Positions 1 through 13,292 of a stretch of DNA of 64,000 bases are shown piece by piece. Source of the DNA: Telopea speciosissima (Eukaryota > Streptophyta > Magnoliopsida > Proteales > Proteaceae); assembly GCF_018873765.1 (NCBI RefSeq), contig NC_057920.1, positions 12,847,307 through 12,911,306 on the forward strand, given 5' to 3'. Position 1 is the stretch's first letter. Every line of letters starts with the position of its first letter. The notes under the pieces are model-generated. The model searched no databases. It saw only the letters and a program-made list of their open reading frames with translations, and was not told the origin of the DNA. The position numbers and the translations under genes were made by a program.

Positions 1-3000
1 GGTCTGGCAACCCAAGAAAGACCCTCTTCAGGCCCATATAACTTGATCTGGTCCTTCGCAGCTGTTGGGTCATGTTCATCAGTTAGATCATTGGCTGGGC
101 CTATTATATACTCTTCTATTGAAGTTTCACCTCCAACTCCAAGACCTTCAACCAGCAAAGCCATCTCACCTGTAGATCAAAGAGGCTTCAGTACTCCCCA
201 TTATGCAGCAGTAATGAAATTCTTATAAAGTACCAGAAGACAATTTTTAAAGCCTCTACGAATAGATCAAGAAGCAAGTTTGTGCTTGTAGGATGGGGGT
301 GAAAATATGGTAGATAAATCATAACAAAAACAAATTAATGTTCAAAAGCAATATTTTTAGAAAAAAGATCGACTTATTTGTTTGATTCAAATATTATAAT
401 CACGGTTGTCCTCTAACTTCACATGTAGGTTTCAGAGTGAGGACCCCATACAAAGAATTGCTTTAATACTTGTAATTGGTTGTTTATCATGTGTATGTCA
501 CATCAACATATAGCATAAAATTTTCAATACAGGGTTATGGAGCTAAATTGGATTATAAATTAACACCAGCTGTTCCAAAAGTAATATCTGCAACTAAAAA
601 ATCACTTTGGATGGCATCCAGATAAAAGATCAAAGACATCCAAGTTCAAAACTGCAAGGATAAAAGATATTATCACAATAAAAGAATGAGAAAGAAAAGA
701 AAAAGAAACAATACAATACAAATAGAAAAAGGAGGATAAGAAAAGGAAAAGAAAACCTCAACAAAACTTTAAGAAAAAAAAAGCCTCCTCCTCCCCCTCC
801 CCCACCCCTAAGCATTCTAAACTTCGACTAAAGTGAAAACATAGAACAAAACATCTTGAGAGAGAGAGAGCATATGGAACACATCTTTCTCAATAGAACT
901 TTGTAGGGTCGAAGAAACTACTTCCTCCAGTTTAAATAAGAAAAACTAAAAAGATCTATACTCCCCATCCCACAATGACCAATCAATTTAAAAGAGCCCA
1001 GAGTTTAAGAGTATAGACTTCCCATCTCTCATGCATATAAAAGACAACAGGAAAATGTACATTAATGTACTCAAGGAACAAAGAAGTTAAGATCCCACAA
1101 ATAACTGCCATCCCTACAAGAGCATAGGACTTAAAGGGGACAATAAGAGCCCAAAATAATTTCAAGCGAAGCAGGTTAAAAAGACACTCTGAGATGTTAT
1201 GGTTAAGAAGATCCCTGGATCTGTAGCACCAAACTTAAATCAGAGATGGATATACCTTCAACACATCTTCAAAAAGATCATATGGGAAAATAGGAAAACT
1301 AAATCACTCTAAGATTTGGGAATTTCGGAAATCATAATAAATATACAATTTCAGGGGGGGGGGGGGGTTCAACTGAACTTCTAATTGAGGCCATTGCGTC
1401 CTTATGATCATAATCATTAAAGGAGCTCTTTACGTGGAAATAATATACCCCACAATACAACTTCTAGTACATCATCACTAGACCTTTCCAGGGTAAGGTC
1501 TTCTCTCCCCCCCCTCCCCAAAGAAAGTTACATCGTATCTTGTTTTTATTATTTAATAAATTTACTAGGGTTGCCTGGGTGCTCAGAGTTCCCAGGTTAC
1601 AGAAAAACAAAGAGTGGGTAATTACTACTGGGCACTGATTTCTAAAAAAAATATAAGTTTGCTTGAATTTATTGAAATAGAACTAATTTTAGTGCTTCAA
1701 GGTTTTCAAAAACGTCAACCAAAGAACTGGAAAGAAGCAGGAAAGAGGGAAAGTATTTGGGCAATAGCTCATAGTCATACTACAATGTCATTTTTCTAAG
1801 AATGCTTGAAGTATGACTATGAACTCTAGAAGTTGCTACTTACAAACAATCCTACTCATATGCTCAGTGTATATATGGTCAATAACTGTGCTATCAAATC
1901 ATTTGTTACAACTCTTACTAATGTTTTCCCTTGGTTGAATTATAAGTGCAAATAATTCATCAACTTAGTTTAAATTTCTCCACGGCAAAATACAAAGAGA
2001 TTAAGTTCTGCAGTGCAATACAGGAAATATTTCACTAATTACTTGGAAAGAGCTCTTAAGAACAAACCTGCGACATCTTCCCTTCCACGTAACCTCTGCA
2101 ATACGTGTTTAGCCTCAACCATCCGCCCTTTACTCACAAGCCACCGTGGAGATTCAGGCAAGAAAAATATTGTCAACACAAAATAAGCAAGAGAAGGAAT
2201 AGAAAGAACACCAAGCATCAACCTCCAGCTTGGTGCTTCCATCAGTGACATCCCAAAAACCATACAGTATGACAGAAACATTCCACCAGAACCAGTGAAC
2301 TGTGGAAGGGTGTTTAGCATTCCCCTTATTTCTGGCGGGGCCGTCTCAGATATATAGACAGGAACGAGAGTGACAGCGAGACCAATTCCAAATCCATCCA
2401 AAAGTCTCGCCAAGAGAAGGATATAAACATTCGGAGACCATAGCATTACCAGACCACTAACAAAATAGAGGATAGATGAGATTATCAGCATTGGACGCCG
2501 ACCAAGCATATCTGATACGGGTCCAGAGCATGTTGTAATAACTGTAGCTCCAATAAGCGACATAGCCACAATTAGCCCTTCTACTGTTGGCTGACTTTCC
2601 AATTCAAATTCCTCCTTTATGTAAAGAACAGCCCCTGTAGATATCAAAACTTAATCTCAGTTAAATGTCCTACTTCCACTTGTGCATCGTGTTCCATAAA
2701 GAGAAGGATAATCATTGAAGAAAAGGAAGAATAAGGGAAAAAAATAGAAAAACTTTCTTGGCTATACCAGAAAGCACTTTCAATGACAAGGTACAGTTGA
2801 GTGTACACCCCCCCCCCCCCCCAAAACAGAAAAAAAATAATTTTTTGCTGTAAAGCAAACTCAACTAGTTGGGACGAATATCTGCCAAATAGGGAATTTA
2901 AGTTCTATTTTCATTGGTTTTTTTCGTGTTTATTAAGCAAGGAACAGATCTACAGTCCCACGGGTTCCTCTATCTTCCCGGCTTTTGAATTTGACTAACC

Positions 3001-3132
3001 TTATAAGCCTGTATTTTCAGAATAAAGAAGTAACATAAGTGGCAAACGTTCACCTGCAATCGTTGCATTATCCCATCCCTGCAACATATTCCCAATCGCA
3101 GCAGCTATAGCTACAAGCACAGCACCCCTCAT
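1..3132 (-). CDS. Tonoplast monosaccharide-sensing/sugar transporter (MSSP/TST family), 5' part
   Basis: Three coding exons are visible: 3054-3132 (ATG at 3130-3132, residues 1-26), 2068-2634 (residues 27-215) and 1-169, which runs off the left edge. Both splices are GT/AG in phase 1. The protein starts MRGAVLVAIAAAIGN, followed by LQGWDNATIAG, typical of MSSP/TST carriers of the major facilitator superfamily. These carry hexoses or sucrose into the vacuole in exchange for protons (family knowledge). Visible motifs are GRRP at 71-74, RLLDGFGIG near 103-111, ISETAPPEIRG near 121-131 and PESPR at 186-190. Exon 3 begins with the MSSP-specific EMALLVEGLGVGGETSIEEY, the start of the long cytosolic loop. 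About 271 of some 740 family residues are in the window, with no frameshift. Which paralogue this is cannot be told without the rest. Confidence 0.95.
170..2067 (-). other. Intron 2 of the MSSP/TST gene, no embedded gene seen
   Basis: A 1.9-kb phase-1 intron between the exons ending at 2068 and starting at 169. It is AT-rich with purine tracts near 690-800, a GA run at 859-870, and a G14 run near 1354-1367. I see no coding feature or clear transposon end in it. Confidence 0.8.
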
Positions 3133-5030
3133 CTTTCCTGCAGTTTAATTGCTCCTAACCACTACGGACTAACCTGCAAAAGAAAAATCCAGATCGGCAA
3201 AGATTTAGTACAAACCAATCACATCGAACAGTTCAAAAAGAAGCATCAGTCCATTAACCTCCATCATTAAATAAAAACCCATGAGGCCGATTCTCACTAG
3301 CGAAGCATGAACCAACGATTACCCAGTTGAGACAACTTTAACGTTGGATCAGCACAATTCCCCTTCCCCCAGACAAAATAAAAAGAAATGGAACAAGTTA
3401 ATTCGTTAATAAGTTCAATGGAAAGAGACGAAGTAATCATCAAAACTCAAAACGACTGTCTGCAGGCATCACGAATCCTGAATCCAACTTAAATAACAAG
3501 CGATCATGAATTTCCCACAACTCAAAAGAGCTTGTCGCTTACCTTTTGAGAAGAAGAGCAAGTGCTAACCGTTTCAGTGGCTATGAATCCGAGACCCCGA
3601 AAAAAATCTAAACACAGGAAATCGATTGTTCGATTAGGAGTATAATGCTGGTGCTTATGAAACTGTTGCGTCAGTGCACCCAAGAATCGATATAACAAGC
3701 TAACTTTTTTGACGGAATCCTCATATCAGGACAATACTCCAGCGAAAAAACAGTTCAACCTACGCAACTGCAAGCGGTACAAAAGTCGTAAAACCAGAGT
3801 CAAGCTTTTCTACAAACCCTTAACTGTATGACACCTGCACCTCTCACTACTGCACGTCAGCATCCACAACCTCTCTTCCACTCACGTATTGCCGCTAAAG
3901 CTCAACTGCGAAGCGAACCGCCAAAGATCAGTCACCACTGAGTGCACCGAAAAGAAACGTTGAATTCAGAGATTTCGAAAGTGCGACTTCCCTACTAACA
4001 ACACGACACGACAGAAACAAGAACTGTATCCAGATTCGAGTTCAAAAACCCAAAGAAAGAAGAAAAAACGAAATGCAAATTTTTAACTCTGAAACAAGTA
4101 CAAAGATTACGGGAATCCTTATGAACCTTTCCGAGTCTAATACTGATAACCGATCAAAAATCTCTAGAGTGTCCAATTCTAATATCAAATCTGCAAAAAA
4201 ACGAGTTGATTCATAATTCTTTCTCAGAACGCAGACAAAATCAATCTCCAATCCACAGTCCTCAATCGAAACAGTCACAGATCCCCCGTCTTAGAAATGA
4301 TTCGACAATGCCAACTCTTAATAATCGTGACAACACCACCAGTTCAAACCTGTCGAGACTCTCCCGAAATTCCAAGCTGGCAATACTCAATACTGTAATT
4401 ACTACTCCTGAAACTTACATTTATACCGCCCGTAACAGACAAAATCTTTCCTTTTCTTGAAAGGAAAAAAAAAAAAGAAGGCCAAAGATCGTTAAATTCT
4501 TGCTAGTTTTGACCATGGAAACCTAAACATCTCTTCAGTCTTCGGGTACCTATCAATCTATACTTTTCAAAACCATCCAAAATCATTAAAATAAAACAAA
4601 AGACCAAAAGTACACTTTTTCTACTTTTTTAGAAACACAAATTTCCGAACCAGAAAACTTAATTTGTCAAATCGAAGATTGAAAAGAAAACCAAATCAAT
4701 GTACTATAATCTTCAAGTTTCTACAAGTCACGATCTTCAGAAAGAGGAAGAAAAAAAAAGAACACTTTTCTATTTTGTTTCGTTTTGAGTAAATCTGAGA
4801 TTCTACCTGTCAAAAGAACGGAGCGCAGGGTCTTACCAGTTCCACTCCGAGACCAGAAGCTACGGATGAGGAACGTGCCTTCGTTGATCTGTTCTATCAT
4901 TTTCATATGGACCAAATCATTTGAATATCTTGAGAGAGAGAGAGAGAGAGAGAGAGGAAACAGGGACAGGGAAGATACAGAGCGGGTCGTACCCTTAAAT
5001 AATTACGAATATACGCTTTCCCTTTATATT
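3133..5030 (-). promoter_or_regulatory. 5' leader with probable UTR introns and promoter of the MSSP/TST gene
   Basis: On the minus strand a good acceptor (TTTTGCAG, exon from 3173) lies just upstream of the ATG, and a good donor (AAAAG/GTAAGC, exon end 3543) lies 370 bases further up. This suggests a 5'UTR intron at 3174-3542. A second donor-like site (ACTG/GTAAGA, exon end 4837) suggests another leader intron, whose acceptor I could not place. A TATA-like AATATAAAGG at 5021-5030 precedes a pyrimidine-rich stretch that includes the (CT)n run at 4932-4956. The start site, perhaps near 4995, is inference. Confidence 0.45.
4932..4956. repeat. (GA)n microsatellite in the MSSP leader
   Basis: About 12 GA units, read as CT on the gene's strand. 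They lie in the probable first 5'UTR exon or just upstream of it. Confidence 0.9.
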
Positions 5031-5099
5031 TTTTCTACCAAAAGAGGACAAAGGGGATCCGTTAAAAGTGGCGCAGAATGTAACGGTAAAACGTCGGGC

Positions 5100-8000
5100 A
5101 CGGTTCCACTTTTAAACAGCATGACATTTTTTGCATTAAAAATCGAAAAAAAATGATGGAAATATTATGGGCCCCACTTATTGAAATCCATTGCATTTGC
5201 ATGCGCCACCTGGATCAAAGAATTCTGACAGTTGATCACTGTTTAATCAACACGTGCGTCGCTAAGGTATCAATTTAGGTTATGTGTAGTATACATTTTT
5301 AGAATAGATTCTGGTTCTATAATGTATTTGGATCCAAGAAAATAGAGAAGAATCGACTTCGAAATGCATTCTAGACTCATAATTTATTTCAAGAATGCAT
5401 ACCTAAATGTAGCATAATAAAAATTTTGTATTGGACACAGGATTGGTCTCTGTTGATTCTTATTCAAAATGTATTGGAGTCGGTTGGAATCAAGGAGTAA
5501 ATATTTTTGCCAAAGAGAATTTCATGGAATGCCAAATGTTGGGAGAATCTGCATATCATATCAATGGTGGTGCAAAGAATAATATCAATCACATGAGAGA
5601 TGAGACCCACGTGGTCGACACGTGCATGAAAGAAAACATGATAAAGAACTACTCATCCCCATATGAGAGGAAAATAGTACTCTAATATCATGGAAAACTT
5701 TTTCTCTATTTACACACATCTTTGGTTTTTTTGGAATTATTAATTCAAAACTCTTGAAGATTAAATACAAGGGTTTTATTGATTTCCTCTTATTTTACTG
5801 ACTATTATGTTGTGTTTGGTATGCAAGGTCAAAAACATGTTTTGAAAGGTATACATTCTTGTTCATGGTTGTTAGAGAATATAACCCATTTGGAATGTGC
5901 AATTTAGCTCATTCTACATTCTAATTAAGAACGAGAATAGCTTGTTCCCCAAAGGATATTCTCATTCTATGCTAAGAATGCATTTGCAATCCAAAGACAT
6001 CAAAAGAAAAGGAAAAATTGATCAACTATCAATCTAGGAATCGACATTTAATTGGAATTGAAATAGCTAGATCCATTTCAATTCAAGTGGGATTTGCTGA
6101 TTCCAATTCAAATTTTCAAACCATACCCCACCTCTGGGATGTGGAGACCACACCCCATGGATGATGGGAGATCGACTCTGGTGTTTAAATGTCATTGGAG
6201 AGGATCTGAATTCCCCCACTTACCTCCACATGTTGAAGCTTGTGTGGGAGTAAGACTGAGATTGAAGTTGGACCAGCCATATGATCTCAACTTCCAACTC
6301 TCCAACTTCTCAACCCCACATGCAAATGTAATCACTTAGCTTACCAATCAGTCTCCACTGTTACTGTCTCTTTTCATAGTTGGTGGTTCTATTACTCATA
6401 TGGTTTAAGATCAAAATAATGTGAATTAATTGAATAAAGAAAGATAAAGGGGCACATGCATCCTCACTAATTGATTCTTCATTTGAGGGGAATTGTTTTA
6501 ATCAGTTTGGCTTAACCATTGTTTATTTAAAACTGTTTTTGTCCCTCTTCCAAATTTATAAATGAAGAAATAGCTAATCTTGGTACAGGATTTCTTTTTT
6601 AAAAAGAATATATTTTGATATTATTGGGAGTGTATTCACTAGCATTTTAGCTCAGTAGCTTTAAACATTTTCAAAATTATGGCTTTTAAGTCATTAACAT
6701 CCAATCTAGCCATTTTAGTAAATGTGGAACCTTTCACTTCTTTAAATGGGAAAATTATTTACGGTTCTAGATATTTATTTCCTCTTTTTTGTTTGGTAAC
6801 AAAGTTAAATTAAGACTCAATTTTAGGGTAAAAACTCTAATAGTAATTAATATTCTATTGTATTAAACTGTGAGAATCAAGCTTCATGAAATATATATAT
6901 TAACTTTCCTGACATACTTTGTGTTGCTCAGATGGAGTTTTTCAAGGTTTTATTTTACATTTTTCTTTTATTATCGAAGAAAAAAATTTTCATTTTTCTT
7001 TAGAATGGCCCCAACTTCATATAATTATTAATTTTTTTGGCTTTGTCATCTTATTTTAATTATATATATAATTAATCTTGTTGAGATTCTGTATCAAAAT
7101 TTGGCTAGATGCGTGTGTATTTAAATCTGAAAAACTAGCTTGTAGCTTTGCAATAATATTTTAGATCATTTTTCACAACTTCAGTTTGCCCAATGCTATG
7201 ATTCAAACAATTTCTTGCCATACATGGATGGTCCACTAGCTCATCATTTGTATGCCACTTTTTTTATACGCTAGCTATAATCTAAATAAAGGAAGGAAGC
7301 AATTCTTTCAATAGTTGATAATTAGATTTGCCACCCTTTAAGCTTGTGCTATAACCTAAGTCCATTATAAATTTACAATCTTACTATTGTTTTTGAAGCA
7401 TGACATGATTAAAAAAAAAAATCTATAATGTTCATATGGAATGACAGGTTTAGAAGCACCACTGATATCAAAAGAAGGAAAAACAAATTGTGAAACTAAG
7501 AAAGAGAGAGAGAGAGAGAGAGAGATATGGTAGTGAAAAAGGAAATTACTATAACAAGAAAAGATAAATCATATTATAAGTATTTTAGACATATCATGCA
7601 ACCTAATAATGAAAGTTACAAAAAGAAGCAAAGAGTTTTCATAGCATCAAATTGATTTCATGGAGGAGCATTACGACTCTAATATAAATAAGGATGTGAG
7701 GAAATTAAGAAAATATACTTTTGGACAGTTGATTGGATAAGTAATGCTCTTCCATGAAGTTTCTCATGACATTAAGGCTTTCGGGAAGGAAATATCAAAA
7801 AGGCTTTGCTAGATCTTCGGGTAAAAAATGTAAATTTTCATTCCCGTTTTTAACAAAAGGAGGGAGGGAGAAAGAAAAAAAAAAAAAAGTACCATGAAAC
7901 TTTAACATCATGAGAAACTTAATAGATCAGGTGTTTGAAAATAATTTTTATCACTCTCCCTCCCTTCCCTTCAAATTAAGTGTGGTTATAAATACCTCAA

Positions 8001-10160
8001 GACACTTTGGTACTAGAATCATAATGCTCCTTCGTGAAGTATTTCTCTATGCTAGAAAAACTCAAATTACCATGTTCCTTCTAAAGGCAAAGGTGTTCCT
8101 AATCATCCGGCATTGAAACTCTAAACTGCAAAGTTTTATAATTGGCATAAAAATTCTAAGAGAAAATCAACACTTGGGTACTTGTTATTAGTTCATAAAA
8201 TGTTAATGGAACTCGTGAAAAGAAAGAATCAAAACAACCAAATGGATCTTTACATCAAAATTAGAATTAATCAATTCACATAAATGCAAACACCCACCCA
8301 CCAACGCACACAAAGGGGGGGGGGGTAGAGAGAGAGAGAGGCTAACCTTTGGATCTTCAAACTTTCCAATCCTCCTTCCTCGAGGAAAAGAAAGAGATTG
8401 AGCATTTAATGTGATGGGGATTTTTAGGGTCAATGTTGTACTCTTTATACATTTTGGTTTTAAAGTATGATTATGTAAATAGTATGTGAAAATAAAAACT
8501 TAGAGAAATATCTATATTATTGTTTAATTAAGTAAAACAGCACAAAATAAACCGATTAAGCCATAATAATTGAAAGTTTACCCCCCCCCCCCCAAAAAAA
8601 AAAAACACTAAAATAATTGAAAGAATAATCTAAAGTGTTGTTTATTTGGAAGTGAAAGACTATATAACTTTATATATTACTTTTTGCCAATTTTGTATAA
8701 ATACTTTTCTACTACTATATGTTTTGACATTTTTTAGAATGATAACTTTTTTACCTATAAAATTCTAAGAAATTGTTAATATAAATAAAAATATTTGTCA
8801 ACCCAAATAAATTTGTTAAAATATCATCATTCAAGTAATACGAGAACATCATGACGATTAAGAAAATTATAAAGACAATACACATTGTAGGTATGAAATA
8901 GAAATAGGAATTGTCAATTGAAAGGAGATAGATTTCAAGTTAGGCCATCATCCTATTATCAACAATTATAAATTATGAACTCCCAAGACATAATATTTCA
9001 TTCAATAGATCTGGTTTCTCAACTTTGTAACATTTTATTGTATAAGAAATAATTTTACTTAAATAGAACTATGCATTGTAATATACCATAATATATTCTA
9101 TACAAATAGGGAAATCTAAAAGCATAAAAGTGAGCATATGAGAGGACATTTTATGACTATTTTAGAAGCAAAGTAGTTTTATTTTCATGTGTTAGATATC
9201 TCATTTAAAAAAAATATCATTTTCCTCTTGTGATAAGCCTTTTATACTTGTCGTGCTCAGTAAATAATACTTCACATGCCTATTACTAGTTAGTTTTAAC
9301 TAATTTTCTCTAATATACTATGTAAAATAAAATATCATTCTGCTACAATCATCATAATACTTCTAAGGGAAAAGGTTGGATACACCGCACACATACCGCA
9401 AGCTATTTCTATTTCTTTCTTTTCCTCTATGAAATGACCCCCTCCTATATGATGTTCCGTCCCACGTTCTCATTGGTGTCACACGTGGACGGTCCCGTAA
9501 TATGTGGAAGTATCGACGTAATTTCATAGAGTCGTTCGATCTGAATGCTACATGAAGAACATAAGCCAGATGATAGAACGGGAAGACCTAAGATGTAGAA
9601 GATCATAACATGAGTGATTCGACAGATTTGGAGTTGCTATCCTCTTCTTAATACTAATAATAACTAATAATCAAGAAAAATTAAAATCAGCTATCATCCA
9701 CTCTCCCCTTCACTTACCACCCCCCCTTGCGAAAAAAAAGAGCTAATAGGTTTTCAATAAACTTTATAATATCAATTGAAAAAAAAAAAAATCAATGACT
9801 TCTTCATGATAGATTTATATAATCATGTTCTAAAATGCATTGTTTGTTCATCATCTTAGTTAAAATGTAGAAGTTTGATAATATGTTAGTGTAAATGGAG
9901 AACAAAAAAGGGTAAATTTAGAGAAAGGTCAGAGAAAAGGAAAGAGATAAGTACAATTTTGTTTTAACTTCTACTTGTTTTTATATTACATTTAAAATTA
10001 GATCAAATTTTAATTGCATCACAAGTAAAGGGAGTCAGCATGTTATGAGTTAAAAGAGAATGCCAAAAGGCGTACGACTCATCCAATTGTCATTTGTCTA
10101 AACCTAGCTGTCCACATAGCTAGAAATGGTACGCGTTTTTGATAAACTTATCAAAATGAG
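5100..10160. other. Intergenic, decayed repeats, no gene recognised
   Basis: An open stretch at 5431-5685 (84 codons) and another at 6094-6339 have no recognisable domain and sit in AT-rich repeat-like DNA; I do not call them genes. Around 5805-5995 a unit opens with GTTTGGTATGCA and holds several GAATGCA-type words, like a worn MITE; a similar unit lies at 18085-18170. Other contents are a (GA)n run at about 7503-7525, a G11 run near 8316, and a C13/A12 tract at 8581-8605. Nothing else is interpretable. Confidence 0.6.
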
Positions 10161-10167
10161 TTGTCAA

Positions 10168-10382
10168 AATTAAATTACTAGTACTTGTATATAAATATGT
10201 AACTATAACTACCAATTTATTTTTTCTACCAAAAAAATATATATTTATTTATTTTTACAACTTATGTGTTAGTATTTTCAATATAAGCTGTCCAATTAAA
10301 TTATTATTATATGTATATGAATATGTAACTATAACTACTTAATTATTTCTTTTTATAACTTATGTATTAGTATTTTTCAAAA
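10168..10382. repeat. Imperfect tandem duplication, about 110-bp unit
   Basis: Two successive AT-rich units share the same word order: AAATTAAATTA, then ATATGTAACTATAACTAC, then ACTTATGT(G/A)TTAGTATTTT. The first unit is about 10168-10282 and the second about 10292-10382. No function is visible. Confidence 0.65.
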
Positions 10383-10764
10383 TGGGAAAAAGAACATTGC
10401 TTGGTCGGGTGGTTCCTTTGCCTACCACCCAACCCCTCCTGAAATAAAAAATCATATTCGAGTTGATGCCCTTGCGTGTGCTCTCATTGGCCCCCGCACT
10501 AGTGCTATACAAACAAACAACGATCTCTTGCCCTTTTAATATAATTACTATTGATTTATCATTGAATTCTAGTGAAATTAGTGTGATTAATGGCTTGAGA
10601 TGAAACCTATTATGTAAAGAGATGCATGAACTCTAAACTTTTTCTTGTTTAGATTGAACTCTAATTTCTTGCCAGCGCACTTTATTGGCCTATCTTAAGT
10701 TTTCACCACGGCACATGATCGTAAAATATCATTAAATTAGAGGATAGAAACAAACAAAATAGGG

Positions 10765-10892
10765 ACAAACGCCAGCACTCCCAGGAGTCTATCTCTCTCC
10801 TCCCCATATGAAAAGACACCTCTATACCCTTGTTTTGAAAAGGAGAGAGATAGACACATGGGAGTGCTAGAGTAGGCCACACTCTCGAACAG
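10765..10892. mobile_element. Foldback MITE-like element, family F, copy 1
   Basis: Complementary arms of about 35 bp (CAGCACTCCC, then GTCTATCTCTCTCC, against GGAGAGAGATAGAC, then GGGAGTGCT) flank a short loop that contains AAAAGACACCTCTA. The right end matches the outer end of copy 2 (GGCCACACT, then ACAG). The left outer end is eroded. It carries no coding sequence. Confidence 0.75.
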
Positions 10893-11174
10893 AAAACTTT
10901 CTCCCAAAATAATATGGGTTGAATTTTCTTTCACCGATGGTGAAGAGAGAATTTCTTAAACCACCAATTTGGTTGAACGATGTGCTGAATAACTTCAAGA
11001 TTATTTTTGAAATTTGTAAAAAAATATTTCAAATTTTATATAATAGAAAATAGAAAAATTAATCCTTCTAATGCCTTGATTCTTTTTGTGAAGAAAAACT
11101 TTCGCATTCAACATCATTAGAAATTGAGAAAGAGGGAGAAAAAGAAACAAAAAAAAAAAAAAAAAAGCACCAAG

Positions 11175-11335
11175 TTTCCCTCCACCCATGGTGAATGCAT
11201 GGGATCTGGGTGGGAGAGGGTGGAAATGGGTATTGATAGGGATCCAAAACCCTAGGAGGGGTTTGTGAAACCTAAGATGATGGGTGAATCATCCTCTATA
11301 AGTTGAGAAAACTTTCTCCAAAAAAAAAGAGGCAA
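11175..11335 (+). repeat. Dispersed repeat family R1, copy 1
   Basis: Contains the words shared by the family: AAAACCCTAGGAGGGGTTTG, then a GATGGGTGAATCATCCTCTA-type block, then GAGAAAACTTTCTCC. It looks like a short non-autonomous DNA transposon. Confidence 0.6.
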
Positions 11336-12261
11336 ATTTTGTGAGGTGAAATGTGAGGACTGAGGAGTGGACTCTAAAAATAGGACGTGAGACTAAGTAA
11401 GTTGTTCTCAATGAAGTAGTGACACACCTTGACTATGTAAATATGATGGGTATATGGGCATTATCTTTAAGTATTATATGTAGCCTAGGATCCAACTGTC
11501 ACGGTCAATGTGACAGGTAAGCAGGTCAAACATACCCCAGATCTCGTCACGACCATATCATATCGTGTGACACGTGCCAAGCCATGGAGGAGAATAGATC
11601 ATGTCCAACATGCATGATGCATGGCTTACCATTCTTTATTATCTACAGCCATGATGGACATGACTCATACACTCATACATAATCTAATCACGTGTCTTTC
11701 TACCCTTCTCCAAGCATATGAGAAAGGCCGAAACAGGTTTGTGGATGGCCCGGGGTCCCAAAATTTGGAAGAGTAGTAATGCCCCTAAATTTAATAATTC
11801 TATTAAATGGGTATATTTTTCCTTCATATATGGGAGAAGAAAATTTTCTCTTTAGGCTATGTTTGGATGCCAAGAAAAGAAAAGAAAAAAAATATATAAT
11901 AAGAAAAAAATCATGATGATTCAATGATTGTTTTATGTGTCTTTCTTTCTTTCAAATCGTAATTTTTTATCTCTAAAAAAAATAGATGATGTAGGTTTCT
12001 ATTTTCTTAGGAAAAGATTCTTTAAGACATAGGAAAAATAAGCTAATGCTAGTACTCTTATCTCTCCTTACAGAAATGGCCTTGCTACCCTTCTATGTAT
12101 AGAATTATTCCATTTGAGTTCTATAATGCTTGCTCAGAGAACTCTCACCCATTGTCTTATTCTTCTATTTAATCAGAATCACAAATAGGGGATAGGAAAA
12201 TTGATTACATTCACCATTCCAGGAGTCGATCATAACTTCAAATCACCATGGCTGAAGTGAT

Positions 12262-12342
12262 TTTTTTTCACCCTAAGAGGGGTTTGTGAACCCTAGGATG
12301 GTGGGTGAACCATCCACTATGATAGAGAGAAACTTAATCCAA
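12262..12342 (+). repeat. Dispersed repeat family R1, copy 2 (partial)
   Basis: CCTAAGAGGGGTTTGTGAAC, then GATGGTGGGTGAACCATCC, as in the other copies. The terminal block is eroded. Confidence 0.6.
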
Positions 12343-12344
12343 AA

Positions 12345-12495
12345 TAAAAAGTTGGGGTGTCATTCTCTATACCGCAGCGTAGGCTGCGCCTATGCATATG
12401 AAGGTGCATGCAATAACCACCATGCTCCCTAAGTGGTAGATTCATGTGTCTGGGCGCAACTTGCATTGCGACACAGAACATTCTCCCTAAAAAGT
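12345..12495. repeat. Weak foldback sequence
   Basis: The left arm, ending GTAGGCTGCGCC, pairs imperfectly (about 20 of 30 positions) with a right arm beginning GGCGCAACTTGCATTGCG. It is probably an old foldback MITE. Confidence 0.4.
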
Positions 12496-13127
12496 TAATC
12501 AAGTGCATAAAAAAAAATACATGCACTCATACATGGGATGATAAATCATGGATGCATGCATGTATGGCTAGCGTGTGGAGAGAGAGTGGTATACCTATAA
12601 GATTAGATCCACATTTGATGGGGAAATCTTGACTAAAAGGAATTATTAATTCAAAGAAGTACATTGATAAAGACCGAAATCTGAAGTGGGGGAGATCCAA
12701 AACATTTAATGTTGACAGAAAACTCTGTTTCTTACCCAAAAAAAAAAAAGGAAACTCTGTACTTCTTCAATAGTTTTGTGCTGTTGGGAGAGGTTTGGGC
12801 CCCGTTTGGCTTTATTAAACTCCAAGTCTCAAACATAAAAAACATTACCTTAGATATCTTAGATAAAGGAGTGACGTCAATTTGGGAATTTAACTAGAAG
12901 TGGGCCGGCCAAGGTCCACCAAATTTCAACATCAGAACGTGCATTCCATAAATAATTTTTGAGATCTGGGGTGGAAGTGTATCGTCAGCTCTTTAATTAT
13001 TATCAACTCTCACAATTTGAGTACTTTTGAGAGAGAGAGAGGTTCTTCAGAATTGAGAATCTTTTCACAATCACGCACACCACCACTCTTCCTCTTAAGT
13101 CTCTCACATCAAGACAGATCGTCTATG

Positions 13128-13292
13128 GCCCAGTTGCCGGGAGCAGCCTGTGCGGCGGAGATTGGGTCGCACATGCAATGACCATCTTACCCTTTATCCA
13201 ACACCTTACCCAAGCAAGGGTAAGAGGTAAGACAATCATTACACGTGCAGCCCTATCACATCACATAGACTGCTATTGACAACTAGGCCGTA
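13128..13292. mobile_element. Foldback element with unevenly decayed arms
   Basis: The left arm (GGCCCAGTTGCCGGGAGCAG onward) pairs over about 70 bases with the right arm, which ends GACAACTAGGCC. Most mismatches are C-to-T or G-to-A changes that removed CG sites from the right arm. No coding sequence is present. Confidence 0.65.

Noticed and set aside
5431-5685. An 84-codon plus-strand gene
   Set aside because: No recognisable domain, AT-rich repeat surroundings, and no promoter or splice context.
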